Shown: piece after piece, positions 1 to 8,682 of the stretch
How the letters are laid out: every line of letters begins with the position of its first letter
How positions within the stretch are numbered: position 1 is the first letter of the stretch
NCBI GenBank assembly: GCA_014138725.1
Contig: JACJID010000005.1
Coordinates: forward strand, 372,001-436,000
Reading direction: 5' to 3'
DNA from: Kutzneria viridogrisea
GTDB taxonomy: Bacteria > Actinomycetota > Actinomycetes > Mycobacteriales > Pseudonocardiaceae
Length of the DNA: 64,000 nucleotides
Program-made: the position numbers and the translations under genes
Notes under the pieces: generated by a model
Databases searched by the model: none
Seen by the model: the letters and a program-made list of their open reading frames with translations, nothing else
Told to the model about the DNA's origin: nothing

Positions 1-523
1 AGCTCTGCGCCAGGCGCGCGTTGAACCACTGGAACAGGCCGGTCAACACCGGGTACTCCATGTACCGGACGTGCTCGTCCGGCTTGCCCTGGTTGTCCAC
101 CCAGGAGGTCTTGTACGGGAAGGTCTGCGGCTGGTCCAGGCGCTCGGCCGTGTAGAGCGGGATGATGTCGGAGTAGCACATCGCCACGTACTGGCGGTTG
201 CCGCTCCAGTCCAGTTGCAGCACGCCCTTGTCGTCGCGGAAGGTCTGCACGCACGGCGACTTCTGTAGCCAGCCAAGCGCCAGCGTGACCACCGCGAGCA
301 GCAGGATCACCCGCGCCGAGGTCCAGAACCACTGCCTGCCCACCGAGGCGTGCCTGCCAAGCGGGCCGCCGAAGGGCCTGCTGAGCTGTCTGGCCAGCGA
401 CTCGGTCCAGGTCGGCGCCACGCGCTCGTCCGGGCTGAGCGAGGCGGTGTCCTCGGTCGGCGCGGTTCCGGTGGGCTGCACCCGCTTGACCTGGGGCTGA
501 TCGACCTCGGGTTCGGTGGACAC
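1..523 (-). CDS. GT87/DUF2029-type integral membrane glycosyltransferase, N-terminal part (truncated by window edge)
   Basis: About 174 N-terminal residues are visible and the rest runs off the left edge. A charged cytoplasmic stretch of about 65 residues is followed by a transmembrane helix (about residues 66-86) and then an extracytoplasmic loop containing [10 protein letters not shown] and a [11 protein letters not shown] segment, as in polyprenyl-phosphate-mannose-dependent GT87 mannosyltransferases. In mycobacteria a protein of this family (Rv0051) sits directly downstream of ponA, the same order as here. The GTG at 523 is chosen because TAGCAT lies 7 nt upstream and no ribosome-binding site is present, which fits a leaderless start. 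Family assignment rests on the N-terminus and the neighbourhood only; the catalytic region is not in the window. Confidence 0.72.
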   Translation of the reverse strand, partial: MSTEPEVDQPQVKRVQPTGTAPTEDTASLSPDERVAPTWTESLARQLSRPFGGPLGRHASVGRQWFWTSARVILLLAVVTLALGWLQKSPCVQTFRDDKGVLQLDWSGNRQYVAMCYSDIIPLYTAERLDQPQTFPYKTSWVDNQGKPDEHVRYMEYPVLTGLFQWFNARLAQS

Positions 524-530
524 CCGGTGG

Positions 531-536
531 ATGCTA
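531..536 (-). promoter_or_regulatory. -10 element of a leaderless promoter for the GT87 gene
   Basis: TAGCAT on the minus strand lies exactly 7 nt before the GTG start at 523, the usual actinobacterial spacing when the start codon is also the first transcribed base. No convincing -35 is seen. Confidence 0.5.
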
Positions 537-627
537 CGGGCAACCGGGTGTGCGCGGGGTCAGCCTCCCTGCGGATCGCGGCGTTCTTCCCCTTCCGCGC
601 AAGCCCGCGGTCGCGGTTGTCGGCCGG

Positions 628-661
628 GCACAACGCCCGCGCGGCCACGCGGGCGTTGTGC
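628..661 (-). terminator. Terminator hairpin downstream of the 734-3106 PBP gene
   Basis: A perfect 14-bp stem (GCACAACGCCCGCG and its complement) with a 6-nt loop lies about 70 nt past the stop codon of the penicillin-binding protein. There is no strong U tract, which is common for GC-rich actinomycete terminators. It separates the PBP gene from the GT87 gene, which has its own promoter. Confidence 0.7.
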
Positions 662-733
662 TGCTGCGCACTCCTTGCCGCTGACCGAGCCGTGCGAGGT
701 GATTCGGTGCGGACCGGCCGGTCCCAGCGGTGA

Positions 734-3106
734 CTACGGGTGCGGGAAGCCCGTTTCGCCCGGTTCGGTGATGATCGTCTTGGGCGGGGTGGTCGTCCGG
801 CTCGGCGTGGTCGTGGTGGTCGTGGTGGAGCTGCTCGGCGCGCTCGGGATCGTGGTGTCCGAGGTCGGGTTGGTGGGCGGCGGCGGTGAGTCGTGCGTGG
901 TGGTGAAGGTCGCCGTGGGCTGCACCTGCTCACCGATCGGCTTCGCCGCGGGGAACGGCTCGTTCGGGATGTTCGCGGCCTTCAGGTAGTTGCCCATGAA
1001 CTGCTGCCAGATCTTGCCGGGCAGCCCGCCGCCGAAGATCGGCTTGCCGTCCTTGTCCCGGATCGGCTCGGTCTTGTCCGCGCCGACCCAGACCGCGGCC
1101 GAGACGGTCTGCGTGTAGCCCACGGTCCAGGCCTTGGAGTTGTCGGTGGTGCCGAGGTCCTGGGTCCCGGTCTTCAGGCCGGTGGCCCACGGGCCGTTCA
1201 GCCGCAGCCCCCACTGGCTCGCGCCGTCGACCAGGGTGGCCGTGACGTTGCGGGCGATCTGCTGGTTGCGGTTGGCGTCCGAGCCGTCGAAGGCGGGCTT
1301 GCCGTCGTCGGGCCGCTCCACGGCGTGCCCGTCCGGGTACACGATCTTGGAGACGAAGTGCGGGGCGCGCTTGGTCCCGTCCGCGGCGAAGGTCGCGTAG
1401 GCCGCGGCCATGTCCAGGGTGCGCACCACGGTTTCGCCGCCGCCGATGGCGATGTTCAGGTCAGGGGTGCCGCCCGAGGCGCCCACCAGCAGCTTCTTGC
1501 CGTCCACCTCGTCGGGGATGCCCGCCTGGTGCGCCGCGTCGGCCACCGCCCTGGTGGTGACCTTGTTGTAGACCAGGTTCACGAAGGTCGTGTTGATCGA
1601 GTACAGCATCGCGTCCTTGAGCGTGCACATCGGCTGGCACGGGTAGCTGCTGCTCGCGTTGACGAAGTCGCGCACCCCGTCGACCTTCTGCGGTGAGGTG
1701 GAGTCGAACCGGGACCCGATGCCGATGCCCTGCTCCAGCGCGGCGACCAGGTCGAAGGGCTTGAAGGCCGAACCAGGCTGTTGCAGGGACTGGGCATAGT
1801 CGAAGTTGCCCGCCTCCTTGTTTCCCCAGTACGCGGTGACTCCCCCGGTCTTCGGGTTCACCGCGACCAGCGCCTGGCGCAGGTTCGCGGGCTGGCCGCT
1901 CATCACGTCCTGCACGGCCTTCTCCGCGGCGTCCTGGGCCTTCGCGTCCACCGTGGTGTAGATCTTCAGCCCCTGCCGCTGCACCTGCTCCTCGGACAGC
2001 CCGTACTGCGGTCCGGCCAGCTCCGCCATCACCTGGTACTGGATCGCCCTGCGCGGTCCCTGGAGGGCGGCGGGCTCGGTCTTCTCCAGGTCGACCAGCT
2101 TCGGCGGCTCGGCGAACTTGGCCCGGTCCGCCGCGCTCAGCCAGTTCTTCTCCACCAGCTGGGTCATCACGTCGTTCCAGCGCTTGGTCCGGTACGTGGT
2201 GTCCTCCGAGCGGCTCGGCCCCTGGATCATGCCCGCCAGCTGTGCGGCCTCGGAGGCGTTGAGGTCCTTGAGGTCCTTGCCGAAGTAGGCCTGGGCCGCG
2301 GCCTTGATGCCGTACGCCCTGCGGCCGAAGTAGATCGTGTTCAGGTAGGAGGTGAGGATCTCCTGCTTGCTCTGCTGCTGGCTCATCTTGACCGCGGTGA
2401 CCAGCTCGGTCCACTTGCGGCCGAGGCTGGCCACGTCGTTGCCGGTGGCCTGCTTGATGTACTGCTGGGTGATGCCCGAGCCGCCGCTCTGCCCGCCGGT
2501 GGCCTGCAACCACAGCGCGCGCACGATGGCCTTCGGGTCGAAGCCGGGGTTCTGCTCGAAGCTGGCGTCCTCCGCGGCGTACACGGCGTGCTTGACCGGG
2601 TCCGGGATGTCCGAGTAGGTGATCATCGTGCGGTTGCCCTCGGGCGCGAGGTCCACCATCTTGTCGCCGTTGGCGTAGTACAGCGTGACCGTCTGCGACT
2701 GGCTGGCCGCCACCACCCGGGGATCGGGCACGGTGACCAGGAAGTACGTGATGGCGAAGGCCACCAGCGGGCCGAGTACCGCCAACCCGGCCACCACGTA
2801 GCCGATGCGGCGGACCCTGCGCCAGGTCTTCTTGCGGCGGAGCCCGCGCTCCTGCTCGCTGGGCTCCTCCTCGGCCACCGGCTCCTGCACCGAGGTCGGC
2901 TCGGGCGGCAGGTCGTGCCCGCGGTGGGTGATCAGCTCCGGCTCGGGCTGGTGCGGCTCGGACTCCTGCGGGATCAGCTCGGTCCGGTCCCCGCCCTGCG
3001 GCAGGCGTTCGGTGCGGCCCTGCGCGTCGGCCTCGGGCAGCCGCTCGGTCCGCTCCTGGTCGGGTCGGGGGACCCGACTGGTCGGTTCCTCGTGCTGGTC
3101 GCTCAC
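734..3106 (-). CDS. Class A penicillin-binding protein (PonA-type transglycosylase/transpeptidase), copy 1
   Basis: A 790-residue bifunctional peptidoglycan synthase. A charged cytoplasmic N-terminus of about 100 residues leads to one transmembrane helix (about 102-123). The GT51 glycosyltransferase domain follows, with the catalytic-Glu motif EDASFEQN near 179. The transpeptidase domain carries GSAFK with Ser446, SIN at 503 and KTGT at 645. The last 60 residues form a Thr/Pro/Ser-rich tail, typical of actinobacterial PBPs exposed at the wall. The GTG at 3106 is preferred because GGAAGG lies 8-9 nt upstream; the downstream paralogue shows the same arrangement. It is the second PBP of a tandem pair and ends in its own terminator. 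All catalytic motifs look intact, so it should polymerise and cross-link peptidoglycan outside the membrane. Confidence 0.95.
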   Translation of the reverse strand: MSDQHEEPTSRVPRPDQERTERLPEADAQGRTERLPQGGDRTELIPQESEPHQPEPELITHRGHDLPPEPTSVQEPVAEEEPSEQERGLRRKKTWRRVRRIGYVVAGLAVLGPLVAFAITYFLVTVPDPRVVAASQSQTVTLYYANGDKMVDLAPEGNRTMITYSDIPDPVKHAVYAAEDASFEQNPGFDPKAIVRALWLQATGGQSGGSGITQQYIKQATGNDVASLGRKWTELVTAVKMSQQQSKQEILTSYLNTIYFGRRAYGIKAAAQAYFGKDLKDLNASEAAQLAGMIQGPSRSEDTTYRTKRWNDVMTQLVEKNWLSAADRAKFAEPPKLVDLEKTEPAALQGPRRAIQYQVMAELAGPQYGLSEEQVQRQGLKIYTTVDAKAQDAAEKAVQDVMSGQPANLRQALVAVNPKTGGVTAYWGNKEAGNFDYAQSLQQPGSAFKPFDLVAALEQGIGIGSRFDSTSPQKVDGVRDFVNASSSYPCQPMCTLKDAMLYSINTTFVNLVYNKVTTRAVADAAHQAGIPDEVDGKKLLVGASGGTPDLNIAIGGGETVVRTLDMAAAYATFAADGTKRAPHFVSKIVYPDGHAVERPDDGKPAFDGSDANRNQQIARNVTATLVDGASQWGLRLNGPWATGLKTGTQDLGTTDNSKAWTVGYTQTVSAAVWVGADKTEPIRDKDGKPIFGGGLPGKIWQQFMGNYLKAANIPNEPFPAAKPIGEQVQPTATFTTTHDSPPPPTNPTSDTTIPSAPSSSTTTTTTTPSRTTTPPKTIITEPGETGFPHP

Positions 3107-3222
3107 CACTGGCCTTCCGGATCGGGTCAACTCACCGTTGAGTAGACGTTGACGGCGCGGCCCGCGTTGCCTGGCTCGCCGATTGTGGCCCCGACCGGCC
3201 TGGTTCGCACCCGGACGAACGA

Positions 3223-3256
3223 CGGCGGGGTGGTCGCTCGCGCGACCACCCCGCCG
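3223..3256 (-). terminator. Terminator hairpin directly after the 3262-6042 PBP gene
   Basis: A perfect 15-bp GC-rich stem (CGGCGGGGTGGTCGC and its complement) with a 4-nt loop starts 5 nt past the TAG of the upstream PBP. It implies that the two tandem PBP genes can be transcribed separately. Confidence 0.8.
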
Positions 3257-3261
3257 GATGC

Positions 3262-6042
3262 CTAGCCCGTCTGACCGCCCGGTGGCTGTATACCGCCGCC
3301 ACCCGGCCCCGGTTTGCTCTTGGTCGTCGTGTCACAGGGGAAGCCCGGGAAGCACGGGGTCGTGGTGTCCGTCGGCTTCGTGTGCCGTGAGGAGGTCGTG
3401 GTCTCGGTCGGCTCGCTGGGAGTCGTCGTGGTCGTCTGGGTCGGTTCGGTGGTGGTCGTGGGCTGCTGCGTGGTGGTGATCACAGAGGTGCCCAGGCCGG
3501 TGTACTTCGAGAACTGCTGAACGGGCTGCCCCTTGAGGTAGTCGTTCATGTACGCGTTCCAGATGTACGCGGGCTCCTCACGGCCATAGATCGGGTAGCC
3601 CTTGGGCGGTCCGAACCGGTTGAAGTAGTTGCCCTTGATGGGCCCGGGCGCGTCCCGGTTGCCCACCCAGACGGCCGTGACGACCTGCGGGGTGAAGCCC
3701 ACCATCCAGGCGTTGGCGTTCTCGCCGGTGTCCAGGTACTGGGCGGTGCCGGTCTTCGAGGCCACCGGCCGGTTGCCGTCCAGGCTGGCGCAGTGCACGC
3801 CGGGGCCACCGCAGGAGTGCGCGGCCACGTCGGTCATCGCCTCGGTGACGTTGCGGGCCAGCTTCGTGTTGTGGTCCGAGTCGTTCGGGTCGAGGGCCTG
3901 CTTGGGCTGCAGGTCGGCGTTGGTGCTGGTGTTGTAGATCTCCGTGCCGGTGCTGCTGGTGATGTTCCTGATGAAGTGCGACTGGATCTTCACGCCGTTG
4001 TTGGCGATCGTGGCGTAGCCCTGCGCCATGTCCCTCGGACGCACCGGGTACTGGCCCAGCGCGATACCGGTCTGCACGTTCTTCGCGGCGAGGGTCTGCG
4101 GGTCGTACTCGGTCAGGCTCGGCACGCTCTTGTTCTCGCTGCCGACCAGCGCGAGCTGGTGGTCCGCGATGCCCGTGGCCAGCGCCGCCTTGCGCACGTT
4201 GGACGGACCGGTGTCCAGGGCCATCTGGTAGAAGACGGTGTTCACCGACATGGTCATGGCCGTCTTGACCGTGCACTGCTTGCCGCAGTTCTCGCCGTCG
4301 GCGTTGTGGATGGTGACCTTGTCGGGCCCGTCACCGAACTTCAGGTTGTCCGAGCCGTCGTAGGTCGAGGCCAGGCCGATCTGCGGGTTGTTCTGCATGG
4401 CGGCGAGCAGCACGAACGGCTTGAACGAGGAACCGGGCTGGTTCGGGAAGTTCGCCATGTCGTAGGACCAGTTCTGCGGGTCGTCCCCGCCGAACCAGGA
4501 CACGATCTCCCCGTTGCTCGGGTTGATCGAGACCAGGGCGCTGGCCAGCCTCGGGTTCGCCTTGTTCGCCTCCATGATCTTGTGGACGGCGTCCTCGGCC
4601 TTCTTCTGCGCGTTCTTGTCGATCGTGGTGTAGATCTTCGCGCCCTGCTTCTGCAGCGTGTCCCGGTCCAGCTTGATGTTCGGGTCGTTGGCGGCCTCGG
4701 ACATGACCTGCTTCAGGATGAACTGCTCGGGACCGCCCAGGGCGCCGCCGCTGTCGGAGGTGTCCTTCACCGGGGTCGGCGGGTTCGGGTACTTCGCCCT
4801 GTCCGCGGCGGAGATCCAGTTGTTCTCCTGCATCCGGCCCATGGTGATCTTCCACCGGTTGCCGGTCCAGCTCGGGTCCTCGTTGTTGAGGGGTACGTTG
4901 ATGCAGCCCGCCAGCCACGCCGCCTCGGACGGGTTGAGCTGGCCGACGTCCTTGCCGAAGAACGCCTTCGACGCCGCCTGGATGCCGTAGGCGCCCCGGC
5001 CGAAGTAGACCGTGTTGAGGTACGCCTGGAGGATCTGGTCCTTCGACTGCTGCTGGCTCATCTTGATCGACTTGACCAGCTCGGTGAACTTGCGGACGTA
5101 GGTGTGGTCCTCGTTCAGCGTCGCCTTCTTGACGTACTGCTGGGTGATGCCGGAACCACCGCCACCGTTGCCGGTGATCTGTCCCCACACGGCGCGCGCG
5201 ATGCCCTTGATGTCGAAACCGCTGTTGGTCTCGAAGGTCGGGTCCTCGGCCGCCTCCACGGCGTGCTGCACGATCTTCGGCACCTGGTCGATGTTCACCA
5301 TCGTCCGGTTGCCGCCCTCGGCCGCGCCCAGCGTGGCCATGGTGCTGCCGTCGGAGTAGAGCAGCGTCATCGTCTGGCTCTGCGAGGCCGCGACCGCGAC
5401 CGGGTCCGGCGGGTTGAGGGTGAAGTAACCGATGATGAACGCGATCATCGGCCCGATGAAGCCGACGGCGGCCAGCACGTAGCAGGTCCGGCGCACCCGG
5501 CGCCAGATCTTCTTGCGCTTGAGCTTGCGCGCCTCTTCCTCGTCCATCACGTACTCGTCGGGATCCACGTACTCACCCGGCGGCAGGTCGTGCTCGCGGT
5601 GTGTCATGAGCTCGGGCTCACGCTGGAACTCCTCGTGGACCGGCGGCAGCATGTCGGTGGCGTCACCGCCGGGGCCGCGCCTGGGGCCACCGGGGGCCAT
5701 CGGCGGGCGCCCACCGGGCGGGCCGGGCGGCGGACCGCCCTGGGGGCCGCCGGGGTAGCCCCGAGGAGGCCGTCCACCGGGACCGCCCTGCCCACCGGGA
5801 CCTGGCCCCGGGTAGCCGCGCGGCGGCGTGTTCGGTCCTCTGCCGGGCGGCTGCTGCGGGGGGACCGGAGGTCGTCCGCCGGGCACACGACCGGTCGGCG
5901 CCCCACCCTGGGGCGGTCCGCCAGCAGGTCGCGGGTCGCGCTCACCCGGCCAGACCGGCTGGCCACCACGGGGCGGCCGGGCCTGCCGGTCCGACTCGTC
6001 GAAGCTCGGCCACTGGGCCTCGTCACCACGCTCGTCGCTCAC
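3262..6042 (-). CDS. Class A penicillin-binding protein (PonA-type transglycosylase/transpeptidase), copy 2, with Pro/Gly-rich cytoplasmic arm
   Basis: A 926-residue bifunctional peptidoglycan synthase paralogous to the gene at 734-3106. Residues 1-180 are a long cytoplasmic arm whose middle is rich in Pro, Gly and Arg (repeated PPRGYPG), probably disordered. The transmembrane helix is about 187-208. GT51 carries EDPTFETN with Glu266. The transpeptidase has SSFK with Ser538, SVN at 599 and KTGT at 763. The C-terminus is a Thr-rich tail containing two Cys (CFPGFPC). The GTG start at 6042 is preceded by GGAAGG and the same GGCC context as its paralogue. This copy, next to DUF5318, matches the conserved actinobacterial ponA position. 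The upstream gap (6043-6133) contains an imperfect inverted repeat at 6099-6114 that could be regulatory. Confidence 0.95.
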   Translation of the reverse strand: MSDERGDEAQWPSFDESDRQARPPRGGQPVWPGERDPRPAGGPPQGGAPTGRVPGGRPPVPPQQPPGRGPNTPPRGYPGPGPGGQGGPGGRPPRGYPGGPQGGPPPGPPGGRPPMAPGGPRRGPGGDATDMLPPVHEEFQREPELMTHREHDLPPGEYVDPDEYVMDEEEARKLKRKKIWRRVRRTCYVLAAVGFIGPMIAFIIGYFTLNPPDPVAVAASQSQTMTLLYSDGSTMATLGAAEGGNRTMVNIDQVPKIVQHAVEAAEDPTFETNSGFDIKGIARAVWGQITGNGGGGSGITQQYVKKATLNEDHTYVRKFTELVKSIKMSQQQSKDQILQAYLNTVYFGRGAYGIQAASKAFFGKDVGQLNPSEAAWLAGCINVPLNNEDPSWTGNRWKITMGRMQENNWISAADRAKYPNPPTPVKDTSDSGGALGGPEQFILKQVMSEAANDPNIKLDRDTLQKQGAKIYTTIDKNAQKKAEDAVHKIMEANKANPRLASALVSINPSNGEIVSWFGGDDPQNWSYDMANFPNQPGSSFKPFVLLAAMQNNPQIGLASTYDGSDNLKFGDGPDKVTIHNADGENCGKQCTVKTAMTMSVNTVFYQMALDTGPSNVRKAALATGIADHQLALVGSENKSVPSLTEYDPQTLAAKNVQTGIALGQYPVRPRDMAQGYATIANNGVKIQSHFIRNITSSTGTEIYNTSTNADLQPKQALDPNDSDHNTKLARNVTEAMTDVAAHSCGGPGVHCASLDGNRPVASKTGTAQYLDTGENANAWMVGFTPQVVTAVWVGNRDAPGPIKGNYFNRFGPPKGYPIYGREEPAYIWNAYMNDYLKGQPVQQFSKYTGLGTSVITTTQQPTTTTEPTQTTTTTPSEPTETTTSSRHTKPTDTTTPCFPGFPCDTTTKSKPGPGGGGIQPPGGQTG

Positions 6043-6133
6043 TGAAGGGCCTTCCGAATCGGTGCCCCGTCAAGGGCAACCGTCAGTACTAGTCCGCCGT
6101 CTACTACTACAGACGCGCAGGTCGGTAACCGGT

Positions 6134-6538
6134 TCACTCCGCGGCGGTCCTGCGTCGTGGCTTGCGCGCGCGCACACCGCCCGTCCCCAGGACGTATGAC
6201 TGCACCAGGTGGTTCCAACTGCAGGTGCGGCAGACCTCGACGACGTAGACCGTGAACTCGGTGTAGAGCGAACTCATCCGCTCCAGCTCGTCGGGCGTGC
6301 GAGCCGATCCGGCGACGTGCTTGAGCTCGTCCCCGTAGACCCAGGACACCAGGGTCAGTGGCTCCTTGCGGCAGACGGGGCAGCTCACGTCGGTGGGCTG
6401 GCCGTGGAACTTCGCCGCTCGGACCAGGTAGGGGCTGGCGTCACAGACCTCCATCGTGCCGACCCTGCCCGAGTAGACCTCCGCGAGCAGCGCTCGGCGC
6501 TGCAACGCGTAGTCCACCACCTGTCGCTGGGTCCGCAC
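6134..6538 (-). CDS. DUF5318 family zinc-ribbon protein
   Basis: A 134-residue small cytoplasmic protein of the DUF5318 family, which in actinobacteria lies between ino1 and ponA. Two Cys pairs (CPVC in the middle, CRTC near the C-terminus) suggest a structural zinc site, and the tail RARKPRRR is strongly basic. The GTG at 6538 is chosen over upstream codons because TACGCT lies 7 nt before it and the family N-terminus (RTQRQVVDYAL) begins there. Its molecular role is unknown; the conserved neighbourhood hints at a link with envelope synthesis. A PadR-type regulator often found next to ino1 is absent here. Confidence 0.85.
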   Translation of the reverse strand: MRTQRQVVDYALQRRALLAEVYSGRVGTMEVCDASPYLVRAAKFHGQPTDVSCPVCRKEPLTLVSWVYGDELKHVAGSARTPDELERMSSLYTEFTVYVVEVCRTCSWNHLVQSYVLGTGGVRARKPRRRTAAE

Positions 6539-6545
6539 AGCCAAC

Positions 6546-6551
6546 AGCGTA
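6546..6551 (-). promoter_or_regulatory. -10 element of a leaderless promoter for the DUF5318 gene
   Basis: TACGCT on the minus strand lies 7 nt before the GTG at 6538; no ribosome-binding site is present between them. Confidence 0.5.
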
Positions 6552-6754
6552 CGTGGCCCCTGCGGAGCAGCTATGGGCCGTTCAGGGCAGCGGCTCACCA
6601 CGCTGTGTCACCCACGCCACATCGGGGGCTCTGCCGCAGGGCACCGTGAGACCCTGTACAGCCGTGCTGACCAGCGCAGGAACAGCTGGGCACCGAGCTG
6701 GTGTTGTGCATAGCACCGATCACCATCCCCAGTAGTAACGAGGAGGAGTCCGGC

Positions 6755-7846
6755 ATGGGCGAACACCGCCGCAGTGTGCGGGTGGCCATCGTCGGCGTAG
6801 GCAACTGTGCCGCGTCCCTGGTACAGGGCGTGCACTACTACCGTGACGCCGAGCCCGGCAGCAGGGTGCCCGGGCTGATGCACGTCCAGTTCGGTGACTA
6901 CCACGTGCGGGACATCGAGTTCGTCGCCGCGTTCGACGTGGACGCCAAGAAGGTCGGCCGGGACCTGTCCGAGGCGATCGTGGCCAGCGAGAACAACACC
7001 GTGACCATCGCCGACGTGCCCCCGCTGGGCGTGCCGGTGCGGCGCGGGCACACCCTGGACGGGCTGGGCCGCTACTACCGCGAGACGATCGAGGAGTCCG
7101 ACGAGGACCCGGTCGAGGTGGTGCGGGTACTGCGCGAGACCGGGGCCGACGTGCTGGTGTCCTACCTGCCGGTGGGCTCGGAGGACGCTGACCGGTTCTA
7201 CGCCCAGTGCGCCCTGGAGGCCAAGGTGGCCTTCGTCAACGCCCTGCCGGTGTTCATCGCCTCCGACCCCGCATGGGCGGCCAAGTTCACGCAGGCCGGG
7301 GTGCCCATCGTGGGTGATGACATCAAGTCCCAGGTCGGTGCCACGATCACCCACCGGGTGCTGGCCAAGCTGTTCGAGGACCGCGGGGTGCTGCTGGACC
7401 GCACCATGCAGCTCAACGTGGGCGGCAACATGGACTTCAAGAACATGCTCGAGCGCGACCGGTTGGAGTCCAAGAAGATCTCCAAGACCCAGTCGGTGAC
7501 CTCCCAGGTGGACCGGGACCTGGGCGCCCGCAACGTGCACATCGGGCCCTCGGACTATGTGGCGTGGCTGGATGACCGCAAGTGGGCCTATGTCCGGTTG
7601 GAGGGCCGCGCGTTCGGGGACGTGCCGCTGAACCTGGAGTACAAGCTGGAGGTCTGGGACTCCCCCAACTCCGCGGGCATCATCATCGACGCGATCCGCG
7701 CCGCGAAGATCGCCCTGGACCGGGGTATCGGTGGCCCGATCCTGTCCGCGTCCTCCTACTTCATGAAGTCCCCGCCCGAGCAGTACTCCGACGCCGAGGC
7801 ACACCAGGCCGTGGAGCGGTTCATCCGGGGCGAGGTCGAGCGCTAA
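6755..7846 (+). CDS. ino1: Inositol-3-phosphate synthase
   Basis: A 363-residue NAD-dependent enzyme that cyclises glucose 6-phosphate to 1L-myo-inositol 1-phosphate, the first step toward phosphatidylinositol, mannosides and mycothiol. The length matches the short actinobacterial/archaeal type. The N-terminal Rossmann motif is GVGNCAASL (about residues 15-23). The catalytic part carries NVGGNMDF and the lysine-rich [10 protein letters not shown] segment. The ATG at 6755 follows GAGGAGG with normal spacing; an upstream in-frame start at 6701 lacks a ribosome-binding site. Divergent from DUF5318 and the PBPs; a terminator follows. In mycobacteria ino1 is in the same cluster. Confidence 0.96.
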   Translation: MGEHRRSVRVAIVGVGNCAASLVQGVHYYRDAEPGSRVPGLMHVQFGDYHVRDIEFVAAFDVDAKKVGRDLSEAIVASENNTVTIADVPPLGVPVRRGHTLDGLGRYYRETIEESDEDPVEVVRVLRETGADVLVSYLPVGSEDADRFYAQCALEAKVAFVNALPVFIASDPAWAAKFTQAGVPIVGDDIKSQVGATITHRVLAKLFEDRGVLLDRTMQLNVGGNMDFKNMLERDRLESKKISKTQSVTSQVDRDLGARNVHIGPSDYVAWLDDRKWAYVRLEGRAFGDVPLNLEYKLEVWDSPNSAGIIIDAIRAAKIALDRGIGGPILSASSYFMKSPPEQYSDAEAHQAVERFIRGEVER

Positions 7847-7859
7847 ACGGACATCCCGC

Positions 7860-7896
7860 CTGGCAGCGGCCCCGTCGACCGGCGGGCCGCTGCCAG
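7860..7896 (+). terminator. ino1: Terminator hairpin after ino1
   Basis: A perfect 13-bp stem (CTGGCAGCGGCCC and its complement) with an 11-nt loop begins 13 nt past the ino1 stop. The next start codon (7906) is only 9 nt beyond the hairpin, so transcripts reading through would carry it in the leader. Confidence 0.75.
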
Positions 7897-7905
7897 GATG
7901 GCGGG

Positions 7906-8643
7906 GTGCGCATCCTGATCCCGCTGCCCGACGCGGACTTCGACGTGACCGAGGTGGCGGTGCCGTGGCGGCTGCTCACCGACGCGGGGCACGAGGTGGT
8001 GTTCGCCACGGAGCTGGGCGGGGCGGCGGCCCAGGCGGACCCGCGGCTGCTGACCGGGGTGCTGTTCGGGCAACTGGGCGCCGAGCCGGAGCCGAAGCGG
8101 TTCTACGGGGAGATGGTGGCCGACGAGCGGTTCGCGGCGCCGACCCCGTGGGCGGCGGTGGAGGCGTCGGCGTTCGACGGGCTGGTGCTGCCGGGCGGCC
8201 ACGCGCAGGGCATGCGCCAGTACCTGGAAAGCGTGGTGCTGCGGCGCAAGGTCCTGGACTTCTGGCGCATGGACAAGCCGGTCGGGGCGATCTGCCACGG
8301 GGTGATCGTGCTGGCTCGCACCACGGAGCCGGGGACGGGGCGCAGCGTGCTGGCAGGCAGGCGCACGACCTGCCTGCCGAAGTACATGGAGCGCTCGGCC
8401 TACTACCTGACGGCGTGGCGGCTGGGGCGCTACTACCGCACGTACCCGGAGTACGTGGAGGACGAGGTGCGCGCGGCGCTGGGCGACCCGGCGTTGTTCG
8501 AGCGCGGGCCCAGGTCGCTGTCGCGCGGCACGGCCACGGACGACGGTCCGGCGTTCGTGGTGCGGGACGGCAACTACGTGTCGGCCCGCTGGCCGGGTGA
8601 CGCCTACCTGTTCGCGAGGCGGTTCGACGCGCTGCTGGGTTAG
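7906..8643 (+). CDS. DJ-1/PfpI-type glutamine-amidotransferase-like protein
   Basis: A 245-residue protein of the DJ-1/ThiJ/PfpI superfamily. The fold is visible as RILIPLPDADFDVTE at the N-terminus, VLPGGHAQGM in the middle, and the nucleophile elbow AICHGVIVL with the conserved Cys near residue 127. Members are chaperones, glyoxalases or hydrolases, so the substrate cannot be stated. The C-terminal third, rich in Arg and Tyr (YYLTAWRLGRYYRTYPEYV), is typical of a distinct actinobacterial subgroup. The GTG at 7906 is chosen because the family fold begins at once; it has no good ribosome-binding site and follows the ino1 terminator closely. Confidence 0.85.
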   Translation: MRILIPLPDADFDVTEVAVPWRLLTDAGHEVVFATELGGAAAQADPRLLTGVLFGQLGAEPEPKRFYGEMVADERFAAPTPWAAVEASAFDGLVLPGGHAQGMRQYLESVVLRRKVLDFWRMDKPVGAICHGVIVLARTTEPGTGRSVLAGRRTTCLPKYMERSAYYLTAWRLGRYYRTYPEYVEDEVRAALGDPALFERGPRSLSRGTATDDGPAFVVRDGNYVSARWPGDAYLFARRFDALLG

Positions 8644-8682
8644 GGCGGTGTCCAGCGCCCCTCGGTCTCGGACACCGCCCTA
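8641..8682. terminator. Bidirectional terminator whose stem contains both stop codons
   Basis: A perfect 13-bp inverted repeat (TAGGGCGGTGTCC at 8641-8653 and its complement at 8670-8682) lies between convergent genes. The outermost TAG on each strand is the stop codon of the gene on that strand. Confidence 0.8.

Noticed and set aside
1781-6045. Very long open frames on the plus strand opposite the two PBP genes
   Set aside because: They mirror the PBP genes, lack domains and ribosome-binding sites, and are expected in high-GC DNA; the minus-strand proteins have all catalytic motifs.
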